A stretch of DNA of 64,000 bases from Marinobacterium jannaschii DSM 6295 (GTDB lineage Bacteria > Pseudomonadota > Gammaproteobacteria > Pseudomonadales > Balneatricaceae). Location of the stretch: positions 309,229 through 373,228 of the forward strand of contig NZ_JHVJ01000003.1 in NCBI RefSeq assembly GCF_000620085.1, in the 5' to 3' direction. Positions within the stretch are counted from its first letter, which is position 1. Every line of letters starts with the position of its first letter. Positions 9,562 through 18,574 of this stretch are shown here, piece by piece. A program made the position numbers and the translations under genes. A model generated the notes under the pieces. It saw only the letters and a list, made by a program, of their open reading frames with translations, searched no databases and was not told where the DNA came from.

Positions 9562-10074
9562 ATGAACCCGATTTCAGTTGAACAACTCATGCAGGATTTC
9601 CCACTGGATTACCTCAGAGAACTCTCCACGTTGGGTGCGATCTCTGATGACACAGTGATGAATCTGCTCAACGAGGGGCGTATTCTGCAACTTGCAGAGG
9701 GGGAAACTCTTTACCATTTCGGGGAAAAGGTGAAAGGGTTCTACGTGATTCTCAGCGGAGAAATTGATCTCTATCAGAACCACCTGGGTAGCGAGGTGTT
9801 GATTCATCAGTATCAGACAGGAGAGCAGATTGGTTTTGTGGGTATGATCGCCCTGCACGATCGGATGGGTAGTGCGATAGCCAGCTCGAACACGGTCGTA
9901 TTGGAGCTATCTGCTTATCAGTACTTTGATCTGCATCTGACCGCATCCCAGGACTTCGGTTTGCTGACGCTCAATCTGTCACGGGAGATGGCCCGAACGA
10001 TAGGAAACCTGGGAAACTGCGTGGCAGAGCTACGGGCGGAAAATGAGCGCCTCTCGGCACAGGAACACCACTGA
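9562..10074 (+). CDS. Cyclic-nucleotide-binding (Crp-type sensor) domain protein
   Basis: 170 residues. A cNMP-binding beta-roll spans about residues 25-135 (EGETLYHFGEKVKGFYVILSGEIDLY, then GEQIGFVGMI where CRP has its phosphate-binding cassette). The cassette residues R and S of CRP are not clearly kept, so ligand binding is uncertain. A short C-terminal helix follows instead of a DNA-binding domain, so this is not a CRP-type regulator. Partner and role unknown. Confidence 0.8.
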   Translation: MNPISVEQLMQDFPLDYLRELSTLGAISDDTVMNLLNEGRILQLAEGETLYHFGEKVKGFYVILSGEIDLYQNHLGSEVLIHQYQTGEQIGFVGMIALHDRMGSAIASSNTVVLELSAYQYFDLHLTASQDFGLLTLNLSREMARTIGNLGNCVAELRAENERLSAQEHH

Positions 10075-10086
10075 CTACTGATGCAC

Positions 10087-10118
10087 AAAGCCTGCGCTGC
10101 AACTCCAGCGCGGGCTTT
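10087..10118 (+). terminator. Hairpin after the cNMP-domain gene
   Basis: Near-perfect inverted repeat: AAAGCCTGCGCTG and CAGCGCGGGCTTT around a 6-nt loop, starting 12 nt after the stop codon. There is no clear T-run, so termination could be weak. Confidence 0.55.
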
Positions 10119-10662
10119 GTGGTTAGCGCAAACGCCAGGCCAGCGTTCATTATGCCTGCAGGGGGGGCTTAAAGATCGATTTGGACTCTCCCGGTTGCCG
10201 ACTTGGGCCTGTTCAGCTAGATGGCCCGGAGCTAAGGCTCAAAGTGTATCTACCTGGCTCGGATTCAGTGTGGGCAATCATGGCCACCCCTGATACGGCA
10301 GGATAGGAATACAGCCCGCGTTCTATTGCAGGACCCTGAACATCCTCCCCGTCCGGATCACTTATATCTCCGGCCTGCTCCCATACCTGAATATTGCGTT
10401 CCGGATCTCTTAGCCACGTTTTGAACACTACTTGTTATGCAGGCTGGCCATGCGCTGCCGGCACACAACCTGTCGATGTCTTTATAGTCCGCTTCTTCGC
10501 CCGCAGGGAAAGCATATCTCTGTTTGCCGGTGTCTCAGGTAACTGCTTTCAGATAACCCGCCGCTGGTTAGAGGTCGTTTGCTAAATAGATGATCGCAAT
10601 TGTAATTTTCTGCCCAGATGGTTATATGAAAGGAGATTCTGAGCCGTATATGGGAGATCAGC
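10119..10662. other. 544-bp gap with no confident gene
   Basis: The stretch between the hairpin and the malonyl-CoA decarboxylase start contains no recognisable gene. The most protein-like reading is on the complement, 10428 down to 10213 (71 codons, starting MFKTWLRDPERN), with acid-rich text and ordinary codons. It has no known motif and could be a remnant of a lost gene. Confidence 0.4.
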
Positions 10663-12036
10663 GTGATTAATAGAACATGGAGCCGCCTGCGTGAACTGTG
10701 GAACGGCGTAGCGGTATTTGGACAGAGCAACGATGAAAATCGCTTCTCTCCTGAGCTTCCTGATGCGGAGTTACCACGATTGCGTCAGTGGATGGATGCC
10801 TGTCTGGATGCCCGGGGCGGAGAGGTGTCGGCACGGGCGCTGGCAGCCGCGCTGGGTTATGCCTATATGGACCTGAATGAGGCAGGCCGGTTACGCTTCC
10901 TGCGTTTACTGGCGACGGAGTACGGCCGGGATAATCGGGTTATCGAAGCGCATATCCTTGACTGGCAGCAGGCGGGTGACGAGGAAGCGCGTCAGGACGC
11001 CGCGCAGAAGCTGCATCATGTATTGGAACCTCCCCGCAGCCGGCTGTTGACGCTGTTCAACGAACTGCCGGAGGGCGTGAAGTTTCTGGTTGATATGCGG
11101 GCCGAGCTGCTGGACTGGCGTCGCGATCACCCGGAACTTAAGCCACTGGAACAGGATCTGAAGCGGCTGCTGATCTCCTGGTTTGATATCGGATTCCTTA
11201 AACTGGAGCAGATCAGCTGGCGTAGCCCGGCAGCCTTGCTTGAGAAACTGATTGCCTACGAGGCGGTACATGCGATCCAGAGCTGGGATGACCTGAAAAA
11301 CCGCCTTGATTCGGATCGACGCTGCTTTGCGTTCTTCCATCCCCATATGCCGGATGAGCCGCTTATTTTTGTTGAAGTGGCGCTGGTGAACGGGCTGGCC
11401 AACAGTATCCAGAACCTGCTGGACGAGTGCGCACCGTTGCAGGACCTTCAGCAGGCAGATACCGCGATTTTCTATTCCATCTCCAATGCACAGCGCGGAC
11501 TGGCGGGGATCAGCTTTGGTAACTTCCTGATTAAGCGGGTGGTTGCACTGCTGGAACGGGAATTTCATCACCTGCAACGGTTTGCGACACTGTCTCCAAT
11601 CCCCGGCTTACGCCGTTGGCTTGATAAGGGGCTGGCTAATCCGGAATCTATGCTGCTGCCTGCAGAGGAAAAATTGCTGCGGGATGCCGGTTTGAACCTG
11701 GCGGATCTGTTACTGAAAAACCGATGGCAGGAAGATCCAGAACTGGTGGCCTTGCTGGAACCGTTGATTTGCCGGCTGACGGCCCGGTATCTGGTCAAGG
11801 AGAAACGTCATGATGGTAAAGCGGTCGATCCGGTGGCAAATTTCCACCTGAGCAATGGTGCCCGGGTAGAGCAGATTAACTGGCTGGCTGACCGCTCGGT
11901 GAAGGGGATTCGACAGTCCGCAGGGATGATGGTCAACTACCTCTATCAGCTTGATGAGATTGAACAAAACAGCCAGCAGTACACCGAGTCCGGAGGCGCC
12001 GCTCATAGTGCGGAGGTCGGGCGTTTGCTCAATTAA
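10663..12036 (+). CDS. Malonyl-CoA decarboxylase
   Basis: 457 residues from GTG 10663, which has GGGAG 6 nt upstream; the nearby ATG at 10650 runs into a stop. The N-terminal half is the helical MCD domain (PEGVKFLVDMRAELLD). The catalytic acetyltransferase-like half shows the family blocks FFHPHMPDEPLIFVEVAL, IFYSISNAQRGLAGISFGNFL and FATLSPIPG, and near the end FHLSNGA, matching the catalytic His region. The enzyme converts malonyl-CoA to acetyl-CoA and CO2. It is alone: no malonate transporter or malonyl-CoA synthetase gene is adjacent, so a role in adjusting the malonyl-CoA pool is more likely than malonate catabolism. Confidence 0.93.
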   Translation: MINRTWSRLRELWNGVAVFGQSNDENRFSPELPDAELPRLRQWMDACLDARGGEVSARALAAALGYAYMDLNEAGRLRFLRLLATEYGRDNRVIEAHILDWQQAGDEEARQDAAQKLHHVLEPPRSRLLTLFNELPEGVKFLVDMRAELLDWRRDHPELKPLEQDLKRLLISWFDIGFLKLEQISWRSPAALLEKLIAYEAVHAIQSWDDLKNRLDSDRRCFAFFHPHMPDEPLIFVEVALVNGLANSIQNLLDECAPLQDLQQADTAIFYSISNAQRGLAGISFGNFLIKRVVALLEREFHHLQRFATLSPIPGLRRWLDKGLANPESMLLPAEEKLLRDAGLNLADLLLKNRWQEDPELVALLEPLICRLTARYLVKEKRHDGKAVDPVANFHLSNGARVEQINWLADRSVKGIRQSAGMMVNYLYQLDEIEQNSQQYTESGGAAHSAEVGRLLN

Positions 12037-12294
12037 ATTGGCTGTTCGCGTCGACGCGATGCAAGCACAGGTCTATCCTTTCTAAATAGCAGTTGGCCTG
12101 TCTGTTACAGGTGGGCCGACTTTCAATAAGCTGAATTCCAGAGGTGGATGGTACCTGATCTGCAGTTGATTTGTTTAGGTGACCTTCGGTATCCCAGCTG
12201 TAAAGTCCTGTCCCGGAAAGATCAGAGCTTTCATCCTGATTCGCCCGGCACAACCTGAATTCCCGCACCGCGTGGGGAATCTGGGAGTAAGAAG

Positions 12295-13068
12295 ATGAGA
12301 GTATTTCCGCTGCTGCTCTCGGCTCTCTTGCTTCAGGGATGTGTAGCAACCGAGAGATTGCAGCATCAGACGATCCAGGCCATCGACCGGGCCAATCAAC
12401 AGTGCAGAAGCCTGTCTGACCGGGTAGCTGGCTTACAGCTTGCTCATCAGGAAACGGACGCAGAGATTAATAGTCAGCGCCGTTATCTGGAGAAGATTAA
12501 TCAGAAAGTTACCCCCAAACCGGTCCCTGTACCGCCGCCAAGGGAGTGTGAGCCTGTCAGAACAGCGGCTTCCGACAACAAGATAGTTGTAGGGGAGGTC
12601 GAATGGGCGCTAATGGACTACGGCGGCTACCTGAAAGCACAGAAAGCCCGGATGGATACAGGGGCGACCACCTCATCGATCAGTGCATCCGAAATCACCG
12701 ACTTTGAACGCAACGGCGAGCGCTGGGTGCGCTTTGTACTCGAAGATGGCACCGAACTGTCTAAACCGCTTGAACGTGTCGCCCGCATCAGTCAGGCATC
12801 CGCGTCTGCAGACCGGCGTCGCATTGTCAGACTCGGTATAAAACTGGGTGATATCTCCCAAAACGCAGAGTTTTCGCTGAAAGATCGTAGCCACCTTAAA
12901 TATGAGGTCCTGATCGGACGTAACCTGTTGCGCGATCTGTTAGTGGTCGATGTGGCCAACCGGTTTATGTTGGGCTCCAAGCCCAAAGTGCCAAAGCAAA
13001 GTATCCCGAAAAAGAAAAAGGCCAGCAGTAAAGAGCCCGATAAGAAATCATCCGGTCAGACCGAATAG
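12295..13068 (+). CDS. Retropepsin-like putative protease lipoprotein (ATP-dependent zinc protease family)
   Basis: 257 residues. A lipoprotein signal ends at LLLQGC (Cys 16). A coiled-coil-like stretch (about 18-65) and a proline-rich linker lead to the retropepsin-like domain at about 95-220, with the aspartic-protease signature MDTGATTSS near 120. The tail is very Lys-rich. It starts a three-gene operon (9 nt to the next gene, then a 4-nt overlap). This domain family is regularly found beside ATP-grasp ligases of the RimK type, which fits here. Catalysis and substrate are unproven. Confidence 0.85.
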   Translation: MRVFPLLLSALLLQGCVATERLQHQTIQAIDRANQQCRSLSDRVAGLQLAHQETDAEINSQRRYLEKINQKVTPKPVPVPPPRECEPVRTAASDNKIVVGEVEWALMDYGGYLKAQKARMDTGATTSSISASEITDFERNGERWVRFVLEDGTELSKPLERVARISQASASADRRRIVRLGIKLGDISQNAEFSLKDRSHLKYEVLIGRNLLRDLLVVDVANRFMLGSKPKVPKQSIPKKKKASSKEPDKKSSGQTE

Positions 13069-13077
13069 GGGGTTCTG

Positions 13078-14601
13078 ATGCAGCAAAAGGTCCCTTTTTA
13101 TATCCTGTTGCTTTTGCTGGTTGGAATCGGCCTGGGTAGCGCAATTCATCGACATATCGATTTGGAAGTGCCCTGGACTCCGGGGGAAACCCGTGAAGTC
13201 TGGAGTGTGGAGGCCCGGCTGGAATTCACTGCACGTGACAAACCGGTGATTGCGCTGCTGGCTATCCCAGAGACCCAGCCAGGCTTTACGCTGTTAGAGC
13301 AGGGCACGGCATCACCGGGTTACGGTCTGAGTTATCTGACAGAAGAAGACGTGCCGGCAGTACGTTGGTCGACCCAGAAAGCGACCGGTAAACAGGTACT
13401 GTACTACCGTGCCCAGTTTCTGCTCGATACCCGCACCGATAAAGTCTGGCCTGGCCCGCCGGAGATTGAGCCTGCACCCATTCTGCCAGAACTGGAGAAT
13501 GTTGCCGCCGGGCGCTTGCTGGATGAGGTAAGGGCTGATTCCGCTAACCAGATAACCCTGGTCGCTCAGATTCTGAACACGATTAAAGCCAATGATCAGA
13601 AAGTATCGCTGCTGAAGCAGGGACGGGATGACGTCGAACTGGCGATTATGCTGACGCAGCTGGCGGGTGTGGCTGCGCGTCCGGTGACGGCGGTCAACCT
13701 GCGGCATAACCGGAGGAACCAGGATGGAATTCCGTACCTGATGGTTTATGAGGAAGATCAGGTGGCTTTCTTCAACCTTCAAACCGGTAAAGAGGGTAAG
13801 CCGGCGCGGCTATTGCTCTGGGAGATGAACGGACAGCCTCTGATTGACCTGGAAGGTGGCCGAAATACCCGCATCAGTTTCTCCATGGCACGTGTGATTG
13901 TGCCGGTGCAGCAGGCTATTGAAGAAAAATACCGAGACCTGTCGCCGATTCGAATTTCCCTGCACAGCCTCCCCCAGGAAGAGCAGCAGCTGTTTCGTGG
14001 CTTGCTGCTAATTCCGGTGGGGGTCATGGTGGTGATGATTGTCAGGGTGTTGGTCGGCCTGAGAACCTCCGGTACCTTTATGCCGGTACTAATTGCACTG
14101 GCCTTAATGCAGACCGCACTGGGCGCCGGATTGGCGGGGTTTGTGGTGGTGATTTTTGCCGGTCTGGTCGTGCGTAGCTATCTTTCACGGCTCAACCTGT
14201 TACTGGTTGCCAGGATCAGTGCGGTCATTATCGTGGTGATACTGCTCACCGCTACATTCTCTGTGATCGCCTACAACCTGCGCCTGGTTGAAGGCCTGAA
14301 TATCATGTTCTTCCCGATGATCATAATCGCCTGGACCATCGAGCGACTGTCGCTGCTGTGGGAAGAAGAGGGGGCTAAAGAGGTGCTACAACAAGGGGGC
14401 GGTTCGCTAATGGTGGCATTACTGGCCTATGTTGTAATGTCCAACATCTATGTGCAGCATCTGACATTCAATTTTCCGGGACTCCAGTTGGTGTTGCTCG
14501 CGTTTGTATTGATGTTAGGTAGCTATACAGGCTACAGGCTGATCGAGCTGGTCCGATTCAGTCCTCTGGCCGATAAAGAAAATACGGATCAGTTGCGATG
14601 A
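13078..14601 (+). CDS. Inactive-transglutaminase / 7TM membrane protein
   Basis: 507 residues. Membrane anchor at 5-21, then a periplasmic region with a transglutaminase-like fold (about 150-260) in which no Cys-His-Asp triad is visible, then about seven membrane helices from residue 315 to 500 (IPVGVMVVMIVRVLVGL onward). This matches the family of 7TM proteins with an inactive transglutaminase domain. It overlaps the ATP-grasp gene by 4 nt. Inferred role: membrane scaffold or receptor for the peptide-ligation module. Confidence 0.85.
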   Translation: MQQKVPFYILLLLLVGIGLGSAIHRHIDLEVPWTPGETREVWSVEARLEFTARDKPVIALLAIPETQPGFTLLEQGTASPGYGLSYLTEEDVPAVRWSTQKATGKQVLYYRAQFLLDTRTDKVWPGPPEIEPAPILPELENVAAGRLLDEVRADSANQITLVAQILNTIKANDQKVSLLKQGRDDVELAIMLTQLAGVAARPVTAVNLRHNRRNQDGIPYLMVYEEDQVAFFNLQTGKEGKPARLLLWEMNGQPLIDLEGGRNTRISFSMARVIVPVQQAIEEKYRDLSPIRISLHSLPQEEQQLFRGLLLIPVGVMVVMIVRVLVGLRTSGTFMPVLIALALMQTALGAGLAGFVVVIFAGLVVRSYLSRLNLLLVARISAVIIVVILLTATFSVIAYNLRLVEGLNIMFFPMIIIAWTIERLSLLWEEEGAKEVLQQGGGSLMVALLAYVVMSNIYVQHLTFNFPGLQLVLLAFVLMLGSYTGYRLIELVRFSPLADKENTDQLR

Positions 14602-15542
14602 GCTGGCTGGTATCACCGCGACGTCTCAGGGAGTTGGGTGTGCTCGGTATGAACGAGCGCAACATCCACTATATTGCCGGTTTTAATGAGCGCCGACTGT
14701 TTCCGTTGGTGGATGATAAGTTAAAGACCAAGGAGATAGCGCTGGCTTCGGGGCTGGCCGTGCCGACCCTGATTGGCGTAGTGCGGTATCAACATCAGAT
14801 TAATGAGATCGCCGAAGTACTGCATAACCAGGCCGCCTTCTGCATCAAACCGGCTAAAGGTAGCGGTGGCAAAGGTATACTGGTTATTCACGATCACGAT
14901 GATGAGCTGTATTACAAACCCAATGATCAGGGGTTGACGCTGGGAGACGTCAAACGGCATCTTTCCAATATCCTGGCCGGACTTTACTCTCTCGGTGGTC
15001 AACCCGATAAAGCGATCATCGAACAGCTGATCCACTTTGATGATCACTTCAGCGGCTACAGTTTTGAGGGTGTTCCGGATATCCGTATCATCGTTTTCAA
15101 AGGCTATCCGGTAATGGCGATGATGCGTCTTTCTACGGCAGCTTCTGACGGTAAGGCAAACCTGCATCAGGGTGCTGTCGGCGTCGGCATCGATCTGCGT
15201 TCGGGGCGGGCCTCTCATGCGGTCCAGTATGACCGGGTGGTACATAAGCATCCGGATACTGGATTGCCGCTGTCAGAAGTATCAATTCCCGAGTGGGACA
15301 AGCTGATGGTTATGGCAGCTCGTTGTTATGAGATGTCAGACCTGGGTTATATTGGCGTGGATATCGTACTTGATGCCCATCGCGGGCCGATGCTGCTGGA
15401 ACTTAATGCCCGACCGGGATTGGCTATTCAGATCGCTAACGGCCGCGGACTTGCCGAACGACTGGTGCAGGTGAAGACATTCGCCGAGCGCGCCCGGATG
15501 CCGGATGAGCGGGTAGCACTGGTGCAACAGTCTTTCTATTGA
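14598..15542 (+). CDS. ATP-grasp ligase related to alpha-L-glutamate ligases
   Basis: 314 residues. ATP-grasp features: FCIKPAKGSGGKGILVI (nucleotide-binding lysine and glycine loop, about 75-92), PDIRIIVFKGYPVMAMMR, DIVLD and ELNARPGLAIQIANG (metal-binding E-x-N near 275). The family would use ATP to form an amide bond between an amino acid and a peptide or protein end. Last gene of the operon with the retropepsin-like and 7TM proteins; this trio recurs in gammaproteobacteria, but its substrate is not known to me. Confidence 0.87.
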   Translation: MSWLVSPRRLRELGVLGMNERNIHYIAGFNERRLFPLVDDKLKTKEIALASGLAVPTLIGVVRYQHQINEIAEVLHNQAAFCIKPAKGSGGKGILVIHDHDDELYYKPNDQGLTLGDVKRHLSNILAGLYSLGGQPDKAIIEQLIHFDDHFSGYSFEGVPDIRIIVFKGYPVMAMMRLSTAASDGKANLHQGAVGVGIDLRSGRASHAVQYDRVVHKHPDTGLPLSEVSIPEWDKLMVMAARCYEMSDLGYIGVDIVLDAHRGPMLLELNARPGLAIQIANGRGLAERLVQVKTFAERARMPDERVALVQQSFY

Positions 15543-15644
15543 TGGTGTACACTGGCGGTTTTATCGTTCGGGTTACCTTGCGGCTTTTCTGCCGGCATCA
15601 GGGTAATCCGCAGGACATCTATCTACGCCCGATGGAGGATTGTT

Positions 15645-15926
15645 ATGGGGTTGTTTTCTGCGCTTAAATCGATGTTTTCTGGCGCTGAAGGAGAGGCGAG
15701 TTCCATTACTGTGCATGATGCAGTTGAGTACAACGGATTTGAGATTGTTCCTATGCCGCAGAAGGAGAATGGACAATATCGGGTTAACGGCATAGTGCGT
15801 AAAGGCGATCAGGAACACCGCTTTATCCGGTCTGACCTGGTTTTTTCTGAAGCTGATTGCGTTGAGCTCACTGTGCGTAAAGCCAGGACAACGATTGACC
15901 AGATGGGTGATAAGATCTTTTCATAG
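15645..15926 (+). CDS. hlyU: HlyU-family protein
   Basis: 93 residues, full family length. It keeps the family text YNGFEIVPMP near residue 29 and QYRVNGIVRKG near 43. In Vibrio the name was given to a winged-helix activator of hemolysin genes; this family member is a small protein of a different, less-studied sort, and a regulatory role here is only inherited from the family name. Stands alone, 102 bp after the ATP-grasp gene. Confidence 0.75.
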   Translation: MGLFSALKSMFSGAEGEASSITVHDAVEYNGFEIVPMPQKENGQYRVNGIVRKGDQEHRFIRSDLVFSEADCVELTVRKARTTIDQMGDKIFS

Positions 15927-16035
15927 TCCGTCTGCTGTATTTGCAAGGGTCTGGGTTTGCCGGACCCTCCTTCAGTCGCCTGTTAATAAGCGTTGTTGCA
16001 ACACTTCAACAGAGATTTCCCCTTAGGCAACCATC

Positions 16036-16078
<43 letters not shown>

Positions 16079-16333
16079 CAGACCGGCCCTGGTTTTTAGC
16101 CGCTTAAGAACAAGGTGGTATCTCCATGGATGCACCTATGTCAAATCGGTTTTTCGATGACTAACAACCCTGCAGGCCTCGAATAACGAGGGCCCGGGCA
16201 GGCCTTTCGTTCTAAGGTGCATGGCAAACACTTCTTATACGGCTGCGCAGCCTCCTTATACTAAGGCCGATTTTTCATCTGCAGAGGTCTGCTTGGCTTG
16301 ATGGGTGTCTTCCTTAGACGATAGCCAAAAAGA

Positions 16334-16362
16334 TTGACGGACATTTTTGATGCGCCTATAAA
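16334..16362 (+). promoter_or_regulatory. Promoter of the hemerythrin-reductase operon
   Basis: TTGACG (16334-16339), 17-bp spacer, TATAAA (16357-16362). The -10 element lies inside the left arm of the 41-bp palindrome, so a bound repressor would block it. Confidence 0.7.
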
Positions 16363-16390
16363 TGTATTAAATATACATTTATAGGCGCAT
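16350..16390. promoter_or_regulatory. 41-bp perfect palindrome, probable NsrR operator
   Basis: Left arm ATGCGCCTATAAATGTAT (16350-16367), 5-nt centre TAAAT, right arm ATACATTTATAGGCGCAT (16373-16390): 18 of 18 bases pair. The core ATGTAT-N5-ATACAT has the half-site spacing of known NsrR boxes (ATGYAT repeats). It overlaps the -10 box and ends 3 nt before the start codon, where a ribosome site would be. An nsrR gene lies 1.4 kb downstream. Confidence 0.7.
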
Positions 16391-16393
16391 GGC

Positions 16394-16795
16394 ATGAAAC
16401 GTTCTGAAGCATTACAACCTCTGAGCCGCGACCATCATCAGGCGTTGGTTTTCTCTAAGCGACTGTTGCAGATTTATAGCCGTGATCAGGTGGCCGCCGA
16501 AGCATATTGGAGAGAGTGGCGACAGATTGCTGGCAAAGATATGTTGCGGCACTTTTCTGAGGAAGAGCAACGCTTTCTGAAGTTACTCCGGCAGGAAAAC
16601 GCCAACGATCTTGAGCAGCGGCTGTTAAGCGAGCATACGCAACTGCGCGCCTTGATGGCACAGGATCAGGTCGATGCAGCCATAGTCTTTGCTGATCTGC
16701 TGAAGCAACATGTTCGCTTTGAAGAACGGGAGCTATTTGGCTGGATAGAGTCCCATAGTCCGGAGGCGCTGCCGGAAACTGCCGCGGAGGTTTGA
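16394..16795 (+). CDS. Hemerythrin HHE-domain protein
   Basis: 133 residues. Four-helix bundle with iron-ligand pattern: LSRDHHQAL (10-18), HFSEEEQRFL near 53, LSEHTQL near 78 and QHVRFEERELF near 107. Hemerythrin-like proteins with a di-iron site handle NO, O2 or iron-sulfur repair. No clear ribosome-binding site precedes the ATG because the palindrome arm occupies that space. The reductase gene follows after 1 nt, so the two are cotranscribed. Predicted to be repressed by NsrR until NO appears. Confidence 0.85.
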   Translation: MKRSEALQPLSRDHHQALVFSKRLLQIYSRDQVAAEAYWREWRQIAGKDMLRHFSEEEQRFLKLLRQENANDLEQRLLSEHTQLRALMAQDQVDAAIVFADLLKQHVRFEERELFGWIESHSPEALPETAAEV

Positions 16796-16796
16796 G

Positions 16797-17834
16797 ATGT
16801 TGCAAAGTGAAGCCTTGATTATAGGAGCAGGCCCCTGCGGCCTGTTTCAGGCATTTGAACTCGGATTGCTGGGAATCAGAGCGGATATCATAGATGCGCT
16901 GCCCCACGCTGGTGGTCAGTGTATGCAGCTGTATCCGAATAAACCGCTATATGATATTCCCGGTTTTACCGAGATCAGTGGCAGCGGCCTTACTCAGCGA
17001 CTAATGCAGCAAATCCGTCCATTTAAACCGCGGTTCTGGCTCGATGAACGGGTGCTGTCGATCAATGAAACAGAAGGCGGGCGTTTAGCTGTCGTCACTG
17101 ATGCCGGGCGCGAGTTTGATGCCGCAGCAATTATCATTGCCACCGGAGGAGGAGCCTTCAGTCCGGTAAAGCTCAAGGTAGAGGGCGCTGAGTCTTTTGA
17201 GGGTAAGCAGCTGTTCTATTCGGTTGCCGATCCCGCAGTTCACCATAACAAGCAGCTGGTGGTGTTGGGAGGCGGAGACTCTGCATTGGACTGGGCGCTG
17301 AATCTGCAGCCCCATGCTGAATCATTGGTGCTGATTCATCGTTCTGCCAATTTCCGGGCGCAACCAAACAGTATCCGCAAAATGCAGAAGCTATGCGACG
17401 AGATGCAGATGCAGTTTCTGGCCGGACAGGTGGTTGGGCTGGATACAGAGGAGGGGCAGCTGAAGGGTATCCGCGTTCAGAGTGCTGATGCAGTAATAAG
17501 GCGGCTGGAAACAGATCATCTGCTGGTCTTCTTCGGTATGACGCCCGATCTGGCAAGTCTGAAAGCCTGGCAGCTGGAGCTGGAGGGAAGTCAGATACGT
17601 GTTGATACTGCTCGGTTCGAGACCAGCAAGCCCGGCGTCTATGCTGTGGGTGATATTTGCTGGTACCCGGGCAAGCGCAAATTGATCCTGAGCGGCTTCC
17701 ACGAGGCGGCCCTGGCCGCATACGCGATTAAAGCACGAACTAATCCGGACCAGCCACTATATACCCAATACACCACAACCAGTCCGATCGTGCATCAACG
17801 GCTAGGCGTCAAGCCTGAGCCCGATCTGTACTGA
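16797..17834 (+). CDS. Thioredoxin-reductase-like ferredoxin/flavodoxin-NADP reductase
   Basis: 345 residues. FAD-binding GAGPCGLFQAFELG at 9-22, ATGGGAFSP at about 108, NAD(P)-binding VLGGGDSALDWALNL near 155, and the C-terminal FAD block GVYAVGDICWYPGKRKLI. The CxxC redox pair of thioredoxin reductases is absent, which is typical of the TrxR-like ferredoxin-NADP reductases. As it is cotranscribed with the hemerythrin, it may be its electron donor; this is inference. Its 3' end overlaps the convergent nsrR gene by 26 bp. Confidence 0.87.
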   Translation: MLQSEALIIGAGPCGLFQAFELGLLGIRADIIDALPHAGGQCMQLYPNKPLYDIPGFTEISGSGLTQRLMQQIRPFKPRFWLDERVLSINETEGGRLAVVTDAGREFDAAAIIIATGGGAFSPVKLKVEGAESFEGKQLFYSVADPAVHHNKQLVVLGGGDSALDWALNLQPHAESLVLIHRSANFRAQPNSIRKMQKLCDEMQMQFLAGQVVGLDTEEGQLKGIRVQSADAVIRRLETDHLLVFFGMTPDLASLKAWQLELEGSQIRVDTARFETSKPGVYAVGDICWYPGKRKLILSGFHEAALAAYAIKARTNPDQPLYTQYTTTSPIVHQRLGVKPEPDLY

Positions 17835-18246
17835 TCAGTTGTTGCTGCATGGCCGGACTGCTTAGCAGCTGAGCCAGGGTGTATTCCCTCAGTACATCCA
17901 TAAACGCTGCCTGGGCGCGTCCAAGTGCGTGCTGTAATGAACAGAATCCTGTTAGGCGGCAACTTTGCTCGGCGCAGTTGATCAGCGGAGCAATGCCCTC
18001 TGACTGGGCGACGACATCGCCGATATTGATCTCTTCCGGCGGCAGCGCCAGGCGAATACCGCCGTTTTTGCCACGAAAGGTTTGCAGATGGCCAGACTTT
18101 GACAGGGCATGTACAACTTTACGTAGGTGTTCTACCGATATTTCGTAAAATGCGGCTATCTCTGACAGGGTGGTCAACCGGTCGTTATTGGTCGCGGCAA
18201 AAAAGAGTACCCGGAGTGTGTAATCAGTAAAGCGACTCAATTGCAT
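17809..18246 (-). CDS. nsrR: NsrR, Rrf2-family nitric-oxide-sensing repressor
   Basis: 145 residues. Opens MQLSRFTDYTLRVLFF as NsrR does, has the winged-helix recognition region (ISVEHLRKVVHALSKSGHL), the conserved FRGKNGGIRLA wing, and the cluster-ligand cysteines NCAEQSCRLTGFC near 90-102 (C-x4-C-x5-C, the same spacing as in E. coli NsrR). The [Fe-S] cluster is destroyed by NO, releasing DNA. Convergent with, and overlapping, the reductase gene whose operon it probably controls. Confidence 0.92.
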   Translation of the reverse strand: MQLSRFTDYTLRVLFFAATNNDRLTTLSEIAAFYEISVEHLRKVVHALSKSGHLQTFRGKNGGIRLALPPEEINIGDVVAQSEGIAPLINCAEQSCRLTGFCSLQHALGRAQAAFMDVLREYTLAQLLSSPAMQQQLISTDRAQA

Positions 18247-18574
18247 AATAGTGATTCTTTAAAATGTGTGCTGAATATACGTTTACGCCAGCTGAGGCAG
18301 AAAGTACAGCACTGTTATCTGGAATCAGCCCGGCGGGCGCTATCTTACTGATCTGTGACAGCTGATAACAGCTTCTATGACAGTGGACTGAAACTCTGGC
18401 CGGATTTTCGCACGTCGTGGCCCATCTGCCTTTCCGCCGGTTTCCTGTTGCTACATTTGTGTGGTTGAGCCTTCTATAGCCAGCCTATTCTGGTGTCGGA
18501 GTATGAATGGGCTGTACACCGCAGCGCGCGAAGGTAATATAGCGGCTGTTTTGGCGTCTTAGGGGGAGTTCCCA
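18247..18574. other. 328-bp gap between divergent nsrR and the HAD gene
   Basis: No gene seen. It holds an inverted pair CTGTTATC (18312-18319) / GATAACAG (18364-18371). Upstream of nsrR, ATGTGT (18264) and ATACGT (18277) faintly resemble NsrR half-sites but have the wrong spacing, so autoregulation is not supported. Confidence 0.5.

Noticed and set aside
12029..12349. 106-codon frame on the complement between mcd and the retropepsin gene
   Set aside because: Overlaps the signal peptide region of a convincing gene and shows no domain; treated as non-coding.
18264..18282. Second NsrR site before nsrR
   Set aside because: Half-sites differ from ATGYAT and are 7 nt apart instead of 5.
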